This document shows, piece after piece, positions 7,491 to 15,718 of a stretch of DNA of 64,000 bases. The notes beneath the pieces were generated by a model. It made no database searches. It saw only the letters and a list, made by a program, of their open reading frames with translations, and was not told the DNA's origin. Both the position numbers and the translations under genes were made by a program. The stretch's first letter is position 1. Each line of letters starts with the position of its first letter. The stretch comes from Oscillospiraceae bacterium (lineage in GTDB: Bacteria; Bacillota; Clostridia; Oscillospirales; Oscillospiraceae), in the NCBI GenBank assembly GCA_021203045.1, contig JAJQBY010000136.1:1-64000 (forward strand), given 5' to 3'.

Positions 7491-8804
7491 TTATCCAAAT
7501 ACCGCCTTCTGCAAAACGGTGTTTGCAATGGGCGATGCCACGGCATATCCGCCGCCGCCGTTTTCCACCATGACCACGAAGGCCAGAGGCGCGTCAGAAT
7601 TGGTGATGAACCCTGCGAACCATGCGTGAGAGGTGCCGTCGCCCACCTCGGCGGTGCCGCTTTTCGCGTGCATCTCCAGGCCTGGATAGCTGCCGGAGCC
7701 GTAGTTGTATTCCACGTTATAGCTCATCATCTCGGACAGGGTATTGGCGGTGGAGCTGTCCATCAGCCTGGTGCTCCCGGCGGACCTCCCATACAGCAGG
7801 GACGGCTCCACCACGGTGCCGCCGTTGGCGATGGCTCCCACCAGCCGCAGCAGGGCATAGGGGTTTATCAGGTCCTCATACTGGCCGATGCCCTCCCAGG
7901 CGGTGCTGTTGTCATCCCCCTGGGCGCTGGCGACGCTGCCGGCCGCAGTGGCGATCTCTCCGTTGATGGAGTGGCTGCTGGTCAGGCCATAGGCCTCGGC
8001 ATATTCCGCAATGATGTCCCCGCCCAGCTGGACGGATATCTCCGCGAAGGCCACGTTGCAGGAATTCGCCAGAGCCTGCTCCACCGTCTGGGTGCCGTGG
8101 GTGCCGGAGCAGGTGACGGTCTGGCCGCCGATGGTGGTGCTTCCGGAGCAGTAGAAGGTCTGCTCCCATATATCGGAGATATTCTCAATGGCCGCCGCCA
8201 TGGTCACCAGCTTGAACACAGACCCGGGCACATAGGTCGCGCTGATACCCCGGTTGATATATACCCCGCTGTAGGAGCTGTCCGAGCTGTCAAAGCCGTA
8301 CTCCGGGTCACAGGAGGGGGAGGAGACCATACACAGAATCTGCCCGGTCTCATAATTATAGACCAGCACGGTCCCTTTTTTGCCGTTCAGGGCGTTATAG
8401 GCGGTCACGTTCAGCTCCGCATCGATGGAGAGCTGCACCGTGCCCCCGCCGCTGGTGGTACCGGTGAGGAAGCTGTAGTTCACAAGCTCGGAGCGGAAGG
8501 CGCTCAGCGCGCCGGTGCCGATGTTGCCGTCCACATCCCCCACCACATGGAGGCAGGCAGTGCGCACAGAGCTGCTGTCCGCAAAGGATATGCCCCCGTC
8601 GCTGGCCGTGGCCAGGACCGTGCCGTTCCGGTCTGTGATGGAGCCGCTGTTCAGAGAGCCGTTCGTATAGACGCTGTCATTGGCGTAAAAGGAGGCCCAG
8701 TCGTCCCCGTCCCGGACAAGGCGGAAGATATAAACGCCCATACCCACTAAAATCAGGGCCAGCAGAATCATCACAGCGGCGGCCCGATTGGTAACTTTTT
8801 TCAT
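7491..8804 (-). CDS. Penicillin-binding protein, transpeptidase class
   Basis: A 437-residue class B penicillin-binding protein that cross-links peptidoglycan stem peptides outside the membrane. One N-terminal membrane helix (residues 10-28) is followed by a short non-catalytic region with SITDRNGTVLA and the transpeptidase domain. Catalytic motifs are SVFK (Ser195, Lys198), SCN (248-250) and KSG (381-383), where KTG is more usual. It resembles the compact PbpA type partnered by a SEDS protein in actinobacteria. The start overlaps the stop of the upstream FHA-SEDS gene by 4 bases, which indicates coupled synthesis of polymerase and transpeptidase. A role in cell elongation, division or sporulation wall synthesis is inferred; which one is not visible. 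Confidence 0.92.
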   Translation of the reverse strand: MKKVTNRAAAVMILLALILVGMGVYIFRLVRDGDDWASFYANDSVYTNGSLNSGSITDRNGTVLATASDGGISFADSSSVRTACLHVVGDVDGNIGTGALSAFRSELVNYSFLTGTTSGGGTVQLSIDAELNVTAYNALNGKKGTVLVYNYETGQILCMVSSPSCDPEYGFDSSDSSYSGVYINRGISATYVPGSVFKLVTMAAAIENISDIWEQTFYCSGSTTIGGQTVTCSGTHGTQTVEQALANSCNVAFAEISVQLGGDIIAEYAEAYGLTSSHSINGEIATAAGSVASAQGDDNSTAWEGIGQYEDLINPYALLRLVGAIANGGTVVEPSLLYGRSAGSTRLMDSSTANTLSEMMSYNVEYNYGSGSYPGLEMHAKSGTAEVGDGTSHAWFAGFITNSDAPLAFVVMVENGGGGYAVASPIANTVLQKAVFG

Positions 8805-10648
8805 CGGTCATCCTCCCTGTAGGGGCGGCCGCGCCGGCTTCTTCCGCCGCCGCGCCGGGTCCGCCGGTCTTCGGTGCGTTCCTCCCAGCCCCCATAGTCG
8901 TCATAGCCCTCCGGGCCGTAGTCCGGCTCCTCCACGCCCGCGCCGCCGGAGAATTTCTCCGGCCGCTTCACGGCGAAGCTGCCCCGGGCCCGGGTGTCGC
9001 ACCCCTTGACGAAGGCCAGCAGCATCCAGCAGGACAGCAGGCTGCTGCCGCCCCGGGACACAAAGGGGAAGGTGACGCCGGTAAAGGGCAGGATGTCCAT
9101 GGAGCCGAACACGTTCAGGGCCATCTGGGTCATCATGACGGTGACGGCGGCCGCCGCCGCAATGACAAAATAGGAGGAGCGGCCCGCTGAGGCGTTTTTC
9201 ACCACGAAGCCCGCCAGGGCCAGGATGGAGATAACACAGCAAAGGCCGGTAATCAGCCCCAGCTCCTCGCACACCACACCGAAGACCATATCCGTATCTC
9301 CGGCGGTCACGTCCACCAGCCAGCCGTTGCCGGAGCCCTGGCCGAACAGGCCGCCGCTGGCTGCGGCGCTCATGGCCCGCACCTGCTGATAGCCGTTGCC
9401 ATAGATATCCTCCCAGGCGTGGCCCCAGGTCTGGAACCGGTCCAGCACATAGGACCGGGCGGACAGCACTACCATCACGGCCAAGGCCGCGCCGCCGATA
9501 GCCAGAAACAGGGTGGCAAAGCTGCCGGAGCGCATGAAGGAGATGACCAGGAAGGTGACGAAAAACACCAGGGCCGCGCCGAAATCTCCCATCAGGGCCA
9601 TAGCTCCCACACATATGGCGGAAAAGCCGATATAGAAAATCAGGTTTTTGTTCACGAACAGCCGCTCCAGGGTGGCCGCCCCGGCGTAGACATACAGCAC
9701 CTTCACAAATTCCGAGGGCTGGAAGGAAAAGCCGCCGATCTGCAGCCAGTTCTGCGCCCCGTATGTCACATTGGCGAAAATCAGGTTGATGGCAAGCAAA
9801 ACCACGGTGGCTCCGGCGGCGATCATATTCAGGGACTTGGTGCGCCTCAGATCCCGTATCCACAGGCCCAGAATCAGGAACAGCACGATGCCCGCTATAA
9901 TAAAGATCACCTGCTTTATCATGGAGCTTGCGTCCGGCACGGAGGAGGCCGCCACACTCAGGCCGATGGTGGTCAGGAAAAAGCCCAGGGTCTCCGGCTC
10001 AAAGCCCGTCTGCCCGGAGGCACGCAGGACGCAGAAATATACCCATTGGGCGGCGCACAAAATGCCGAAGGCCATGGCCACGCTGGTCCCGGCGTCCTCA
10101 TTATAGACCAGCTGCTGCAGGACAAGCAGAATTTGCAATACGGTCAAAAGCAGCATGGTGGCCCCGGGGCGCACCCGGCGGCCCGGGGCATGGCGGTATT
10201 TCAGCAGGGCGGCCCGCTCCTCCTCCGTCAAGTCCACGAACCGGGCAGAGACCTTCCCCAGCGTCAGCACGTCCGCATCCGCGATGACCGCGCCGCCGGC
10301 CCTCACCTCCTCGCCGTTTACATAGGTAGCCCCCCGGCCCAGGTTATAGACGGTCCACTCTCCCGTCGCACTGCGTATCAGGCAGGCATGGAGCTTATCC
10401 ACAGAGGGGTCGTTCAGCTGTCCGTCCACAGACCTAGCCCGGCCCAGGATACACTCCCAGTGGCGCAGGGGCACCATGATCTCCCCCGGCAGATAGAGAT
10501 AGGCCCAGGTCTCCGGTTCATATCGTTCCCGGAGCATGCTGCGTATGCATCGCACCACGATGGCCACGCATACCAGCGGCAGGATATAGCGGGACAGGCT
10601 CGCCAGCCATGGGGCAGCCTCCCCGAAAATCAAGCGCAAAAGATCCAA
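8801..10648 (-). CDS. FHA domain fused to SEDS glycosyltransferase (FtsW/RodA family)
   Basis: A 615-residue fusion. A first membrane helix (about 20-34) precedes an FHA domain (about 48-140) with the expected residues ILGRA (Gly69, Arg70), KLHACL (His87) and TYVNG (Asn111). From about 163 the protein is a SEDS polymerase: multiple helices, the QPSEFVKV signature and GDFGAALV with the catalytic-position Asp. The C-terminus is a charged Arg/Gly/Glu tail after residue 560. SEDS proteins polymerise lipid II with a cognate class B PBP, here encoded next. FHA domains bind phosphothreonine, so regulation by a Ser/Thr kinase is inferred. The start is TTG at 10648 with GGAAGGTGG upstream; a TTTACA/TATAAT promoter lies at 10715-10743. 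Confidence 0.92.
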   Translation of the reverse strand: MDLLRLIFGEAAPWLASLSRYILPLVCVAIVVRCIRSMLRERYEPETWAYLYLPGEIMVPLRHWECILGRARSVDGQLNDPSVDKLHACLIRSATGEWTVYNLGRGATYVNGEEVRAGGAVIADADVLTLGKVSARFVDLTEEERAALLKYRHAPGRRVRPGATMLLLTVLQILLVLQQLVYNEDAGTSVAMAFGILCAAQWVYFCVLRASGQTGFEPETLGFFLTTIGLSVAASSVPDASSMIKQVIFIIAGIVLFLILGLWIRDLRRTKSLNMIAAGATVVLLAINLIFANVTYGAQNWLQIGGFSFQPSEFVKVLYVYAGAATLERLFVNKNLIFYIGFSAICVGAMALMGDFGAALVFFVTFLVISFMRSGSFATLFLAIGGAALAVMVVLSARSYVLDRFQTWGHAWEDIYGNGYQQVRAMSAAASGGLFGQGSGNGWLVDVTAGDTDMVFGVVCEELGLITGLCCVISILALAGFVVKNASAGRSSYFVIAAAAAVTVMMTQMALNVFGSMDILPFTGVTFPFVSRGGSSLLSCWMLLAFVKGCDTRARGSFAVKRPEKFSGGAGVEEPDYGPEGYDDYGGWEERTEDRRTRRGGGRSRRGRPYREDDR

Positions 10649-10669
10649 CGATCCACCTTCCTTATGGGG

Positions 10670-10689
10670 GCCTGTTTGAAAAAACAGGC
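10670..10689. other. Leader hairpin with GAAA loop
   Basis: GCCTGTTT (10670-10677) and AAACAGGC (10682-10689) form a perfect 8-bp stem closed by a GAAA tetraloop on the plus strand. On the minus transcript it lies in the 5' leader of the FHA-SEDS gene, just ahead of its ribosome site. Confidence 0.6.
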
Positions 10690-10709
10690 AAAAAGTTAAT
10701 ACAATCTAG

Positions 10710-10743
10710 TTGACATTATACAATTTAAAAATTAAGATGTAAA
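10710..10743. promoter_or_regulatory. Fully overlapping divergent promoters
   Basis: Plus strand: TTGACA (10710-10715), 17-base spacer, TAAGAT (10733-10738), firing toward the NusG-like gene. Minus strand: TTTACA (10738-10743), 17-base spacer, TATAAT (10715-10720), firing toward the FHA-SEDS gene. The two occupy the same DNA, so polymerase binding should be mutually exclusive. Confidence 0.65.
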
Positions 10744-10745
10744 CC

Positions 10746-11090
10746 ATGAAGCACAAAACAGTTTTTTTTGCGCTGCTGTTCGCGGCGCTGGCCGCCATAA
10801 GCGCGGGGGTATATCTTCTCCGCTCCCCGGGAGGCACGGAGGCGGTGATCTATGTGAACGGAGAGGAATACCAGCGGATAGACCTCGCCGCCGTAGCGAT
10901 ACCCTATGAGTTCACCATAGAAACAGAATACGGTTATAATATCATCCGGGTCAGCCACGGGGCCATCCAGGTCACCGAGGCGGACTGCAGCGAGCAGGTC
11001 TGCGTGGACCAGGGCCAGATAAGCGACGGCGCGGTGCCCATCGTATGCCTGCCTCACCGCATCGTGATACAGATAGAGGACGGATCATGA
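10746..11090 (+). CDS. NusG domain II-containing exported protein
   Basis: A 114-residue protein with an N-terminal signal/anchor helix (residues 5-25) and a C-terminal NusG domain II-like fold. The signature CSEQVCVDQGQISDGAVPIVCLPHRIVIQI, with its three cysteines, is typical of this small clostridial family usually found with Gx-type membrane proteins. Its biochemical role is not established. No Shine-Dalgarno precedes the ATG, and the best plus promoter would start transcription within about two bases of it, so the mRNA may be leaderless. The last four bases overlap the next gene (ATGA). Confidence 0.85.
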   Translation: MKHKTVFFALLFAALAAISAGVYLLRSPGGTEAVIYVNGEEYQRIDLAAVAIPYEFTIETEYGYNIIRVSHGAIQVTEADCSEQVCVDQGQISDGAVPIVCLPHRIVIQIEDGS

Positions 11091-11602
11091 AGGGAACGCG
11101 AAAGCTTGTATTTATGGCGCTGCTGACCGCCATGAGTCTGTGCATATGGCTGATCGAGGCGCAGATCCCTCTGCCCATTCCGGTGCCTGGGGTAAAGCTG
11201 GGCCTTGCCAGCATCATCACCCTGACGGCCATGGCTCTGCTGGGCCGGCAGGCCGCCCTGTGTGTGCTGCTGGTGCGCATCGTTCTCTCCGCCCTGTTCG
11301 CGGGAAGCTTTTCCGTCATCCTGTTTTCCCTGGCGGGAGGCCTTCTCTCCTGGGGAATCATGGCGCTGACCATCGGGCTGTTCGATGAAAAGCGCCTGTG
11401 GGTGGTCAGCATTCTGGGCGCCATAGGCCATAACGCCGGCCAGCTGCTGGCCGCCGCCGGAGTCATGAAGTCAGCCGCCGTGCTGTGGTACGGGCCGGCC
11501 CTGCTGTGCGCCGCCATCATCACGGGAGCCTTCACAGGCGCTGCGGCCATGTATCTCATCCGCGCCCTGCGAAAGCATCTCAAATCGTTTAAACAAGATT
11601 AA
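11087..11602 (+). CDS. Gx transporter family membrane protein
   Basis: A 171-residue integral membrane protein with five or six helices. The segment PIPVPGVKLGLASIITLTAM and the later GxxGHNAGQLLAAA are characteristic of the COG4769/Gx transporter family, often annotated as heptaprenyl diphosphate synthase component I, although it is more likely an ECF-S-like or isoprenoid-related membrane protein. The start at 11087 overlaps the preceding stop, so production is coupled to the NusG-domain protein, a pairing known across Clostridia. The substrate is unknown. Confidence 0.85.
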   Translation: MKGTRKLVFMALLTAMSLCIWLIEAQIPLPIPVPGVKLGLASIITLTAMALLGRQAALCVLLVRIVLSALFAGSFSVILFSLAGGLLSWGIMALTIGLFDEKRLWVVSILGAIGHNAGQLLAAAGVMKSAAVLWYGPALLCAAIITGAFTGAAAMYLIRALRKHLKSFKQD

Positions 11603-11622
11603 TATATAAGGAGCGTAAAACC

Positions 11623-12423
11623 GTGTCGATCAACCGAAAAGCCATGAAGCAGGGCGCCAGAAACGCCATGCGACAGACAAAGCCAAGCCCCATATGGATA
11701 ACCCTGGGCCTGACGCTGGTCCAGCTGCTGCTAACCTTCCTATCCCTTGTCATAACCGGCGAGTGGTCGACCTACATGGAGATGTACCAGGCCTCCCTGG
11801 CGGGAACATTTCTCTATGTGGAGCCCTCCGGCACCAGCAGCTTCTGGGGGTGGCTGCTGAGCGTCGCCCTTCAGGTCATGTCCATCGAGCTTTCCATGGG
11901 CTTCGTGCTGTACGCCATGCGGGTGTCCCGCCAGGAAAAGCCCGGCTTCGGAGATATCTTCGACGCCTTCGGGATGTTCTTCCGGGTCATATGGATCTAT
12001 ATCATGCCCAGCCTGCTGCTGGCCCTGTGGTCCCTGATCTACGCCATCCCCGCGGCGGTCCTGGCCGTTCTGCTGGGGCGCTATTGGCCTCTGGCGGTCT
12101 GCCTGCCCCTGCTGATTCCCATGATCCGGGCCAGCTACAGCTATCGCCAGGCCACCTATCTGATGTTCGATCACCCGGAAATGACCTGCATGCAGTGCAT
12201 CCGCCTGAGCAGGGACATGATGGACGGCCACCGGTGGGAGCTCTTCAAGCTGGATCTGAGCTTCATCGGCTGGTATCTGCTGAGCATGCTCCCCTTTGTG
12301 TCCCTGTGGGTATCCCCCTATATCGCCGTCACCCGGGCCAGATACTTTGACGCGGTGGCTCAGGACTATGCCGCCAAGCATCCCACACAGCAAACGCCGC
12401 CGGTCGAGCCCCCCACAGTATAA
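11623..12423 (+). CDS. DUF975 family membrane protein
   Basis: A 266-residue membrane protein starting at GTG 11623 with AAGGAG upstream. It has about six hydrophobic segments and the family pattern: an N-terminal basic amphipathic stretch (NRKAMKQGARNAMRQTKP), a central helix with SIELSMGFVLYAMRVSRQEKPGFGDIFDAF, and a C-terminal LSRDMMDGHRWELFKLDLSFIGWYLL followed by a helix and YFDAV. DUF975 proteins are common in Firmicutes with no established activity. It may be cotranscribed with the Gx-type gene 20 bases upstream and ends at a strong terminator. Confidence 0.88.
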   Translation: MSINRKAMKQGARNAMRQTKPSPIWITLGLTLVQLLLTFLSLVITGEWSTYMEMYQASLAGTFLYVEPSGTSSFWGWLLSVALQVMSIELSMGFVLYAMRVSRQEKPGFGDIFDAFGMFFRVIWIYIMPSLLLALWSLIYAIPAAVLAVLLGRYWPLAVCLPLLIPMIRASYSYRQATYLMFDHPEMTCMQCIRLSRDMMDGHRWELFKLDLSFIGWYLLSMLPFVSLWVSPYIAVTRARYFDAVAQDYAAKHPTQQTPPVEPPTV

Positions 12424-12434
12424 AAGAACGGAAA

Positions 12435-12459
12435 GCAGCAGGGGCGTCGCCTCTGCTGC
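12435..12459. terminator. Terminator between convergent DUF975 and rodA genes
   Basis: GCAGCAGGGGC (12435-12445) pairs with GCCTCTGCTGC (12449-12459) with one G-U pair and a 3-base loop. It is followed by CTTCTCTCT on the plus strand and lies between convergent genes. Confidence 0.75.
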
Positions 12460-12469
12460 CTTCTCTCTG

Positions 12470-13624
12470 TCAATATCCCGTATTATACGATCGGAACTGG
12501 GCCGGTTTGGGCCGGAAGTGGATGCCGGAAACGATGCCCATAGCCGCGAAGGTGGAAAACAGGGAGGACCCGCCATAGCTGAAAAAGGGCAGGGTCAGAC
12601 CGATGACCGGCGTCAGGCCCAGGCACATGCCGATGTTTTCAAACATCTGGAAGGTGATCATGGCGGCCACGCCGAAGCAGATCAGCATTCCCATGGTGCT
12701 GTTGGAGCGCAGGCCCACCACGACGCAGCGGACAATAATGGCTGTCAGAAGCACGACCACCACCAGGCAGCCGATCATGCCCAGCTCCTCTCCGATGGCA
12801 GCGAAGATATAATCCGCATGCTTGCTGGCGATGGCCTCAGACTGGGTCTGGGCGCCCTGGTAAAGGCCGGTGCCGGTCAGGCGGCCGGAGGCCAGGGCCA
12901 GCTTGGCGTGGGTCTGCTCCCAGGTGATGCCGTAGCCGTCCGGGTCCACCACGTCCGGGATGTAAGGGGCCAGGATACGCTCCTTCTGGTTCGTGGTCAA
13001 AACATTATTCCAGGCGATGGGGATAACCACCGCCATGGCCGCTGCGCCGAATACGAACCAGTACAGCTTCAGCCCGGAGGCAAAGGCCATGACCAGGAAG
13101 ATGAAAAAGAACACCAGGGCGCTGCCCAGGTCATCCGATACCCCCAGCAGCAGCACAAACAAAAAACCAAAGTGGAGCACGATCTGCAGCACGGACAGGG
13201 GCGCGCTGAGGGAGCGGTACTCCTTCAGATACGCCATATGCTTGGCGGACAGGACGATATAGATGACCTTGACCACCTCAGAGGGCTGTATGCCGATGCC
13301 GAAAAAACGAATCCAGCCCTTGTTGCCGGTGTCGCCGGCGATGCCAAAGGGGATCAGCAGCAGCAACAGGCCCACCTCTACCACCAGCAGCAGCGGCCAC
13401 TGATCCGATATGATGTCGATATCGATGACTGTGAAAAGAAAATACAGCACAATCCCGATCACCAGGGCGAATATCTGAACGGATACATAGGACGCCGAGC
13501 CCCAGGAGCTGGTGGCACTGGATATGACGACGATGCCCATAATGGAAGCGGCCAGGCACAGCACGAGCAGCAGCATATCCGTCCGCTTCAGAAAATCCCG
13601 TACATCGGAAAGCTTCAGCTTCAA
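12470..13624 (-). CDS. rodA: Rod shape-determining SEDS glycosyltransferase RodA
   Basis: A 384-residue SEDS polymerase with about ten membrane helices and a length normal for RodA. Signatures include NKGWIRFFGIGIQPSEVVKV, GVSDDLGSALVF with the conserved Asp, and the C-terminal TPVIGLTLPFFSYGGSSLFSTF. It polymerises glycan strands from lipid II in partnership with a class B PBP. Unlike the FHA-SEDS protein 2 kb away it has no extra domain and no PBP gene next to it, so the window encodes two different SEDS machines. Strand and position relative to RadC are divergent, with starts about 150 bases apart. Confidence 0.9.
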   Translation of the reverse strand: MKLKLSDVRDFLKRTDMLLLVLCLAASIMGIVVISSATSSWGSASYVSVQIFALVIGIVLYFLFTVIDIDIISDQWPLLLVVEVGLLLLLIPFGIAGDTGNKGWIRFFGIGIQPSEVVKVIYIVLSAKHMAYLKEYRSLSAPLSVLQIVLHFGFLFVLLLGVSDDLGSALVFFFIFLVMAFASGLKLYWFVFGAAAMAVVIPIAWNNVLTTNQKERILAPYIPDVVDPDGYGITWEQTHAKLALASGRLTGTGLYQGAQTQSEAIASKHADYIFAAIGEELGMIGCLVVVVLLTAIIVRCVVVGLRSNSTMGMLICFGVAAMITFQMFENIGMCLGLTPVIGLTLPFFSYGGSSLFSTFAAMGIVSGIHFRPKPAQFRSYNTGY

Positions 13625-13771
13625 AGCCTGTCCTCCTTTCGGCGCAGGGTAGGATGGTCTCCGGGGCTTTCAGCCGCGCCCGGAGGCACGGCGCCCCTTT
13701 TTTTGCCGCCTTATTATAGCACGGCCGGACGAATAACGCAAATTCCGCCGGAAAATGAGAGGAGAAACAAT

Positions 13772-14455
13772 ATGGACGCACACGCAGGACACCGGGCGCG
13801 GCTGAAGGCCCGCTTCATGAAGCACGGGCTGGACGGCTTCGACGATCACAACGTGCTGGAGCTGCTGCTGTTTTATGCGCTGCCCCGGCGGGATACAAAC
13901 CTGCTGGCCCATGAGCTTCTGAGGACCTTCGGCTCCCTGGCCGGCGTATTCGACGCCTCGCCGGAGGCGCTGATGACCGTGGACGGCATCGGGGAGAACG
14001 CGGCGGGGCTGATCCGGCTGGTGCCGGAGGCGGCCCGCCGGTATCTCATCAGCAAAACGGAGTCTGTGACCGTCCTGACCGACAGCGCCGCAGCGGGGCA
14101 GTTTCTCATCCCCCGCTTTTTCAACTGCCGGAACGAGGAGATATACATGATCTGCCTGGACGCCGCCATGAAGCTGCTGGACTGCCGTCCTCTCAGCCAG
14201 GGCACCGCCGACTCCGCCAAGGTCAGCATCCGCCAGATCGTCCAGCTGGCCCTGAGCCAAAACGCCTCCGCCGTCATTCTGGCCCATAACCACACCTGCG
14301 GCATCGCCCTGCCCTCTCAGGAGGACGTGGCCTCCACGGAGCGCATCCGGGCCGCTCTGGCCATGGTGGATGTGACTCTGGCCGATCATATTATCGTGGC
14401 GGGAGACGACTTCATCTCCATGGCGGACAGCGGGTATTTTAAAAGTCCCGCATGA
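13772..14455 (+). CDS. radC: RadC family JAB/MPN-domain protein
   Basis: A 227-residue protein. The N-terminal half (LKARFMKHGLDGFDDHNVLELLLFYALPRRDTN and a helix-hairpin-helix VDGIGENAA) and the C-terminal JAB metalloprotease-like domain match RadC. The metal motif reads ILAHNHTCGIALPSQEDV, which keeps the His-x-His and Ser/Asp ligands, with TCG replacing the usual PSG. Despite the name, the role in DNA repair is uncertain. The ATG at 13772 has GAGAGGAGAA upstream. It is a single-gene unit ending at a bidirectional terminator. Confidence 0.88.
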   Translation: MDAHAGHRARLKARFMKHGLDGFDDHNVLELLLFYALPRRDTNLLAHELLRTFGSLAGVFDASPEALMTVDGIGENAAGLIRLVPEAARRYLISKTESVTVLTDSAAAGQFLIPRFFNCRNEEIYMICLDAAMKLLDCRPLSQGTADSAKVSIRQIVQLALSQNASAVILAHNHTCGIALPSQEDVASTERIRAALAMVDVTLADHIIVAGDDFISMADSGYFKSPA

Positions 14456-14875
14456 CTGCTTGCAGGATTTTTTCCATCGTCCTGCATGATTCGTGCAAAT
14501 TCGCGGTTCTTCTCCAAATTTCGACGGATTATGTCCACCGATTTTTTGATACTTTTTGTTGCTGGACAGGTTTGAGAAATTTGAAAAAATTGGTAATTTC
14601 CCCTTCAACCGTTCCCGTGCAAGGGAAAAATGATTGTTGAAATCTCTGTTGAAAATGTCGATAACTTCCTGCATTAGCCTCCGGGTGTAGAATTATGTCA
14701 AATCATAACCACACATTGTAAATATTCTGCAAACCGTTTGCACGCCTGAAAATTTTTCCGGCGGCCGCCCCTCCGTCGGGACAAAAAATTGGGATATTTC
14801 CCCAATTTTTTCATGCATACCCGTGCATTTTCTCCTTCTTAATACGCTTTGTTATCAGCCCCCGGCGGACAACCG
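14456..14875. other. AT-rich intergenic stretch between radC and acyltransferase
   Basis: About 420 bases between convergent genes. I see no open frame with a ribosome site. The spacing contains two GTTGAAA copies (around 14636-14655) and, near the right end, a bidirectional terminator. The remainder holds nothing I can interpret and could be remnant of a lost gene. Confidence 0.4.
14783..14811. terminator. Bidirectional terminator between radC and acyltransferase
   Basis: AAAAAATTGGG (14783-14793) pairs exactly with CCCAATTTTTT (14801-14811), giving poly-U tails in both directions. Confidence 0.75.
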
Positions 14876-15718
14876 TCACTCCACTCTGCCGGACGGGCCT
14901 ATAGGCGCCGCGTCCTCCCGCTTCCCGGTATCCCCCTGGATATCGGGGGCCTTTTTATATTCATACCAGACCATGTTATCCGGCCGTCCGGTAGCCCGGC
15001 AGAGAAACTCGTATACCTGGTCCCGAAGCTTTCTTCTTGCCTTAGCCTCCGGCAGGGATTTATCCGGCCAGAAGGGCCCGCCGATGGTCACATCGATCAG
15101 CGGGCGGGCGTTTTTGAAAAGCCGCCTTCTCCGATAGGTGGTGGCCATGGCGAATACAGGCGCACCGGCCTGGACGGGATAGCCGAAGGAGGCGGCGGGA
15201 AAGGGCCGCACCCCGGTGTAATAGGGCCATATATGGGCCTCCGGATATGTGGTGACGCAGGCCCCCTGGCGGTATCGCTCCCCCAGGGCCTCCATGAATT
15301 GCCGGAACTGATGAAGATTGTCCGGCAGCGGGACGCCTCCCAAAAGCGGCACCAGCGCCCCCAGGAGCTTATTGGATACCGCCCCCCGGCTCACCACCAC
15401 ATAATTCCGCCGGGGAAAGGCCGCCATGACGGGGGCATAGGCGTCGTGAAAGCTCTGGGTGTGATTTGCGTAAAGAAAAAAGCCCCCCTTGACCCGGCGC
15501 AGAGCCTTCCGGTTATGGACGCGGACGCCGTACACCACTCTGTCTATCACCCAGCCCAAGGGAACGGCCAGCACATAGTAGATCAGAAACGAGACCAGCC
15601 GCCACAGGGGATTTTTCTTCACAAAGGCGTAATCTGCCGGCAGCGGCTTCTCCTGCATGGAAAGGGATGCGAAATCATCCCGGAGCGGGTCAGTGTAGTA
15701 CAGCGTCTTTTTTGCCAT
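14876..15718 (-). CDS. 1-acylglycerol-phosphate acyltransferase-like protein
   Basis: A 280-residue membrane-associated acyltransferase of the LPLAT superfamily. A hydrophobic helix (about 35-55) leads into FFLYANHTQSFHDAY, the acyltransferase motif I, here with five rather than four residues between His and Asp. Motif III appears as TYPEAHIWPYYTGVRPF, in place of FPEGTR. The start at 15718 follows GGGGGCGGAG and lies 29 bases inside the end of the upstream glycosyltransferase gene, so the two are coupled. Members transfer acyl chains to lysophosphatidate or related lipids. Together with the glycosyltransferase this suggests synthesis of a membrane glycolipid; the substrate is inferred. Confidence 0.8.
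   Translation of the reverse strand: MAKKTLYYTDPLRDDFASLSMQEKPLPADYAFVKKNPLWRLVSFLIYYVLAVPLGWVIDRVVYGVRVHNRKALRRVKGGFFLYANHTQSFHDAYAPVMAAFPRRNYVVVSRGAVSNKLLGALVPLLGGVPLPDNLHQFRQFMEALGERYRQGACVTTYPEAHIWPYYTGVRPFPAASFGYPVQAGAPVFAMATTYRRRRLFKNARPLIDVTIGGPFWPDKSLPEAKARRKLRDQVYEFLCRATGRPDNMVWYEYKKAPDIQGDTGKREDAAPIGPSGRVE

Noticed and set aside
14456..14780. Replication origin or DnaA-box cluster
   Set aside because: No TTATCCACA-like repeats and no dnaA/dnaN nearby; only AT-richness.
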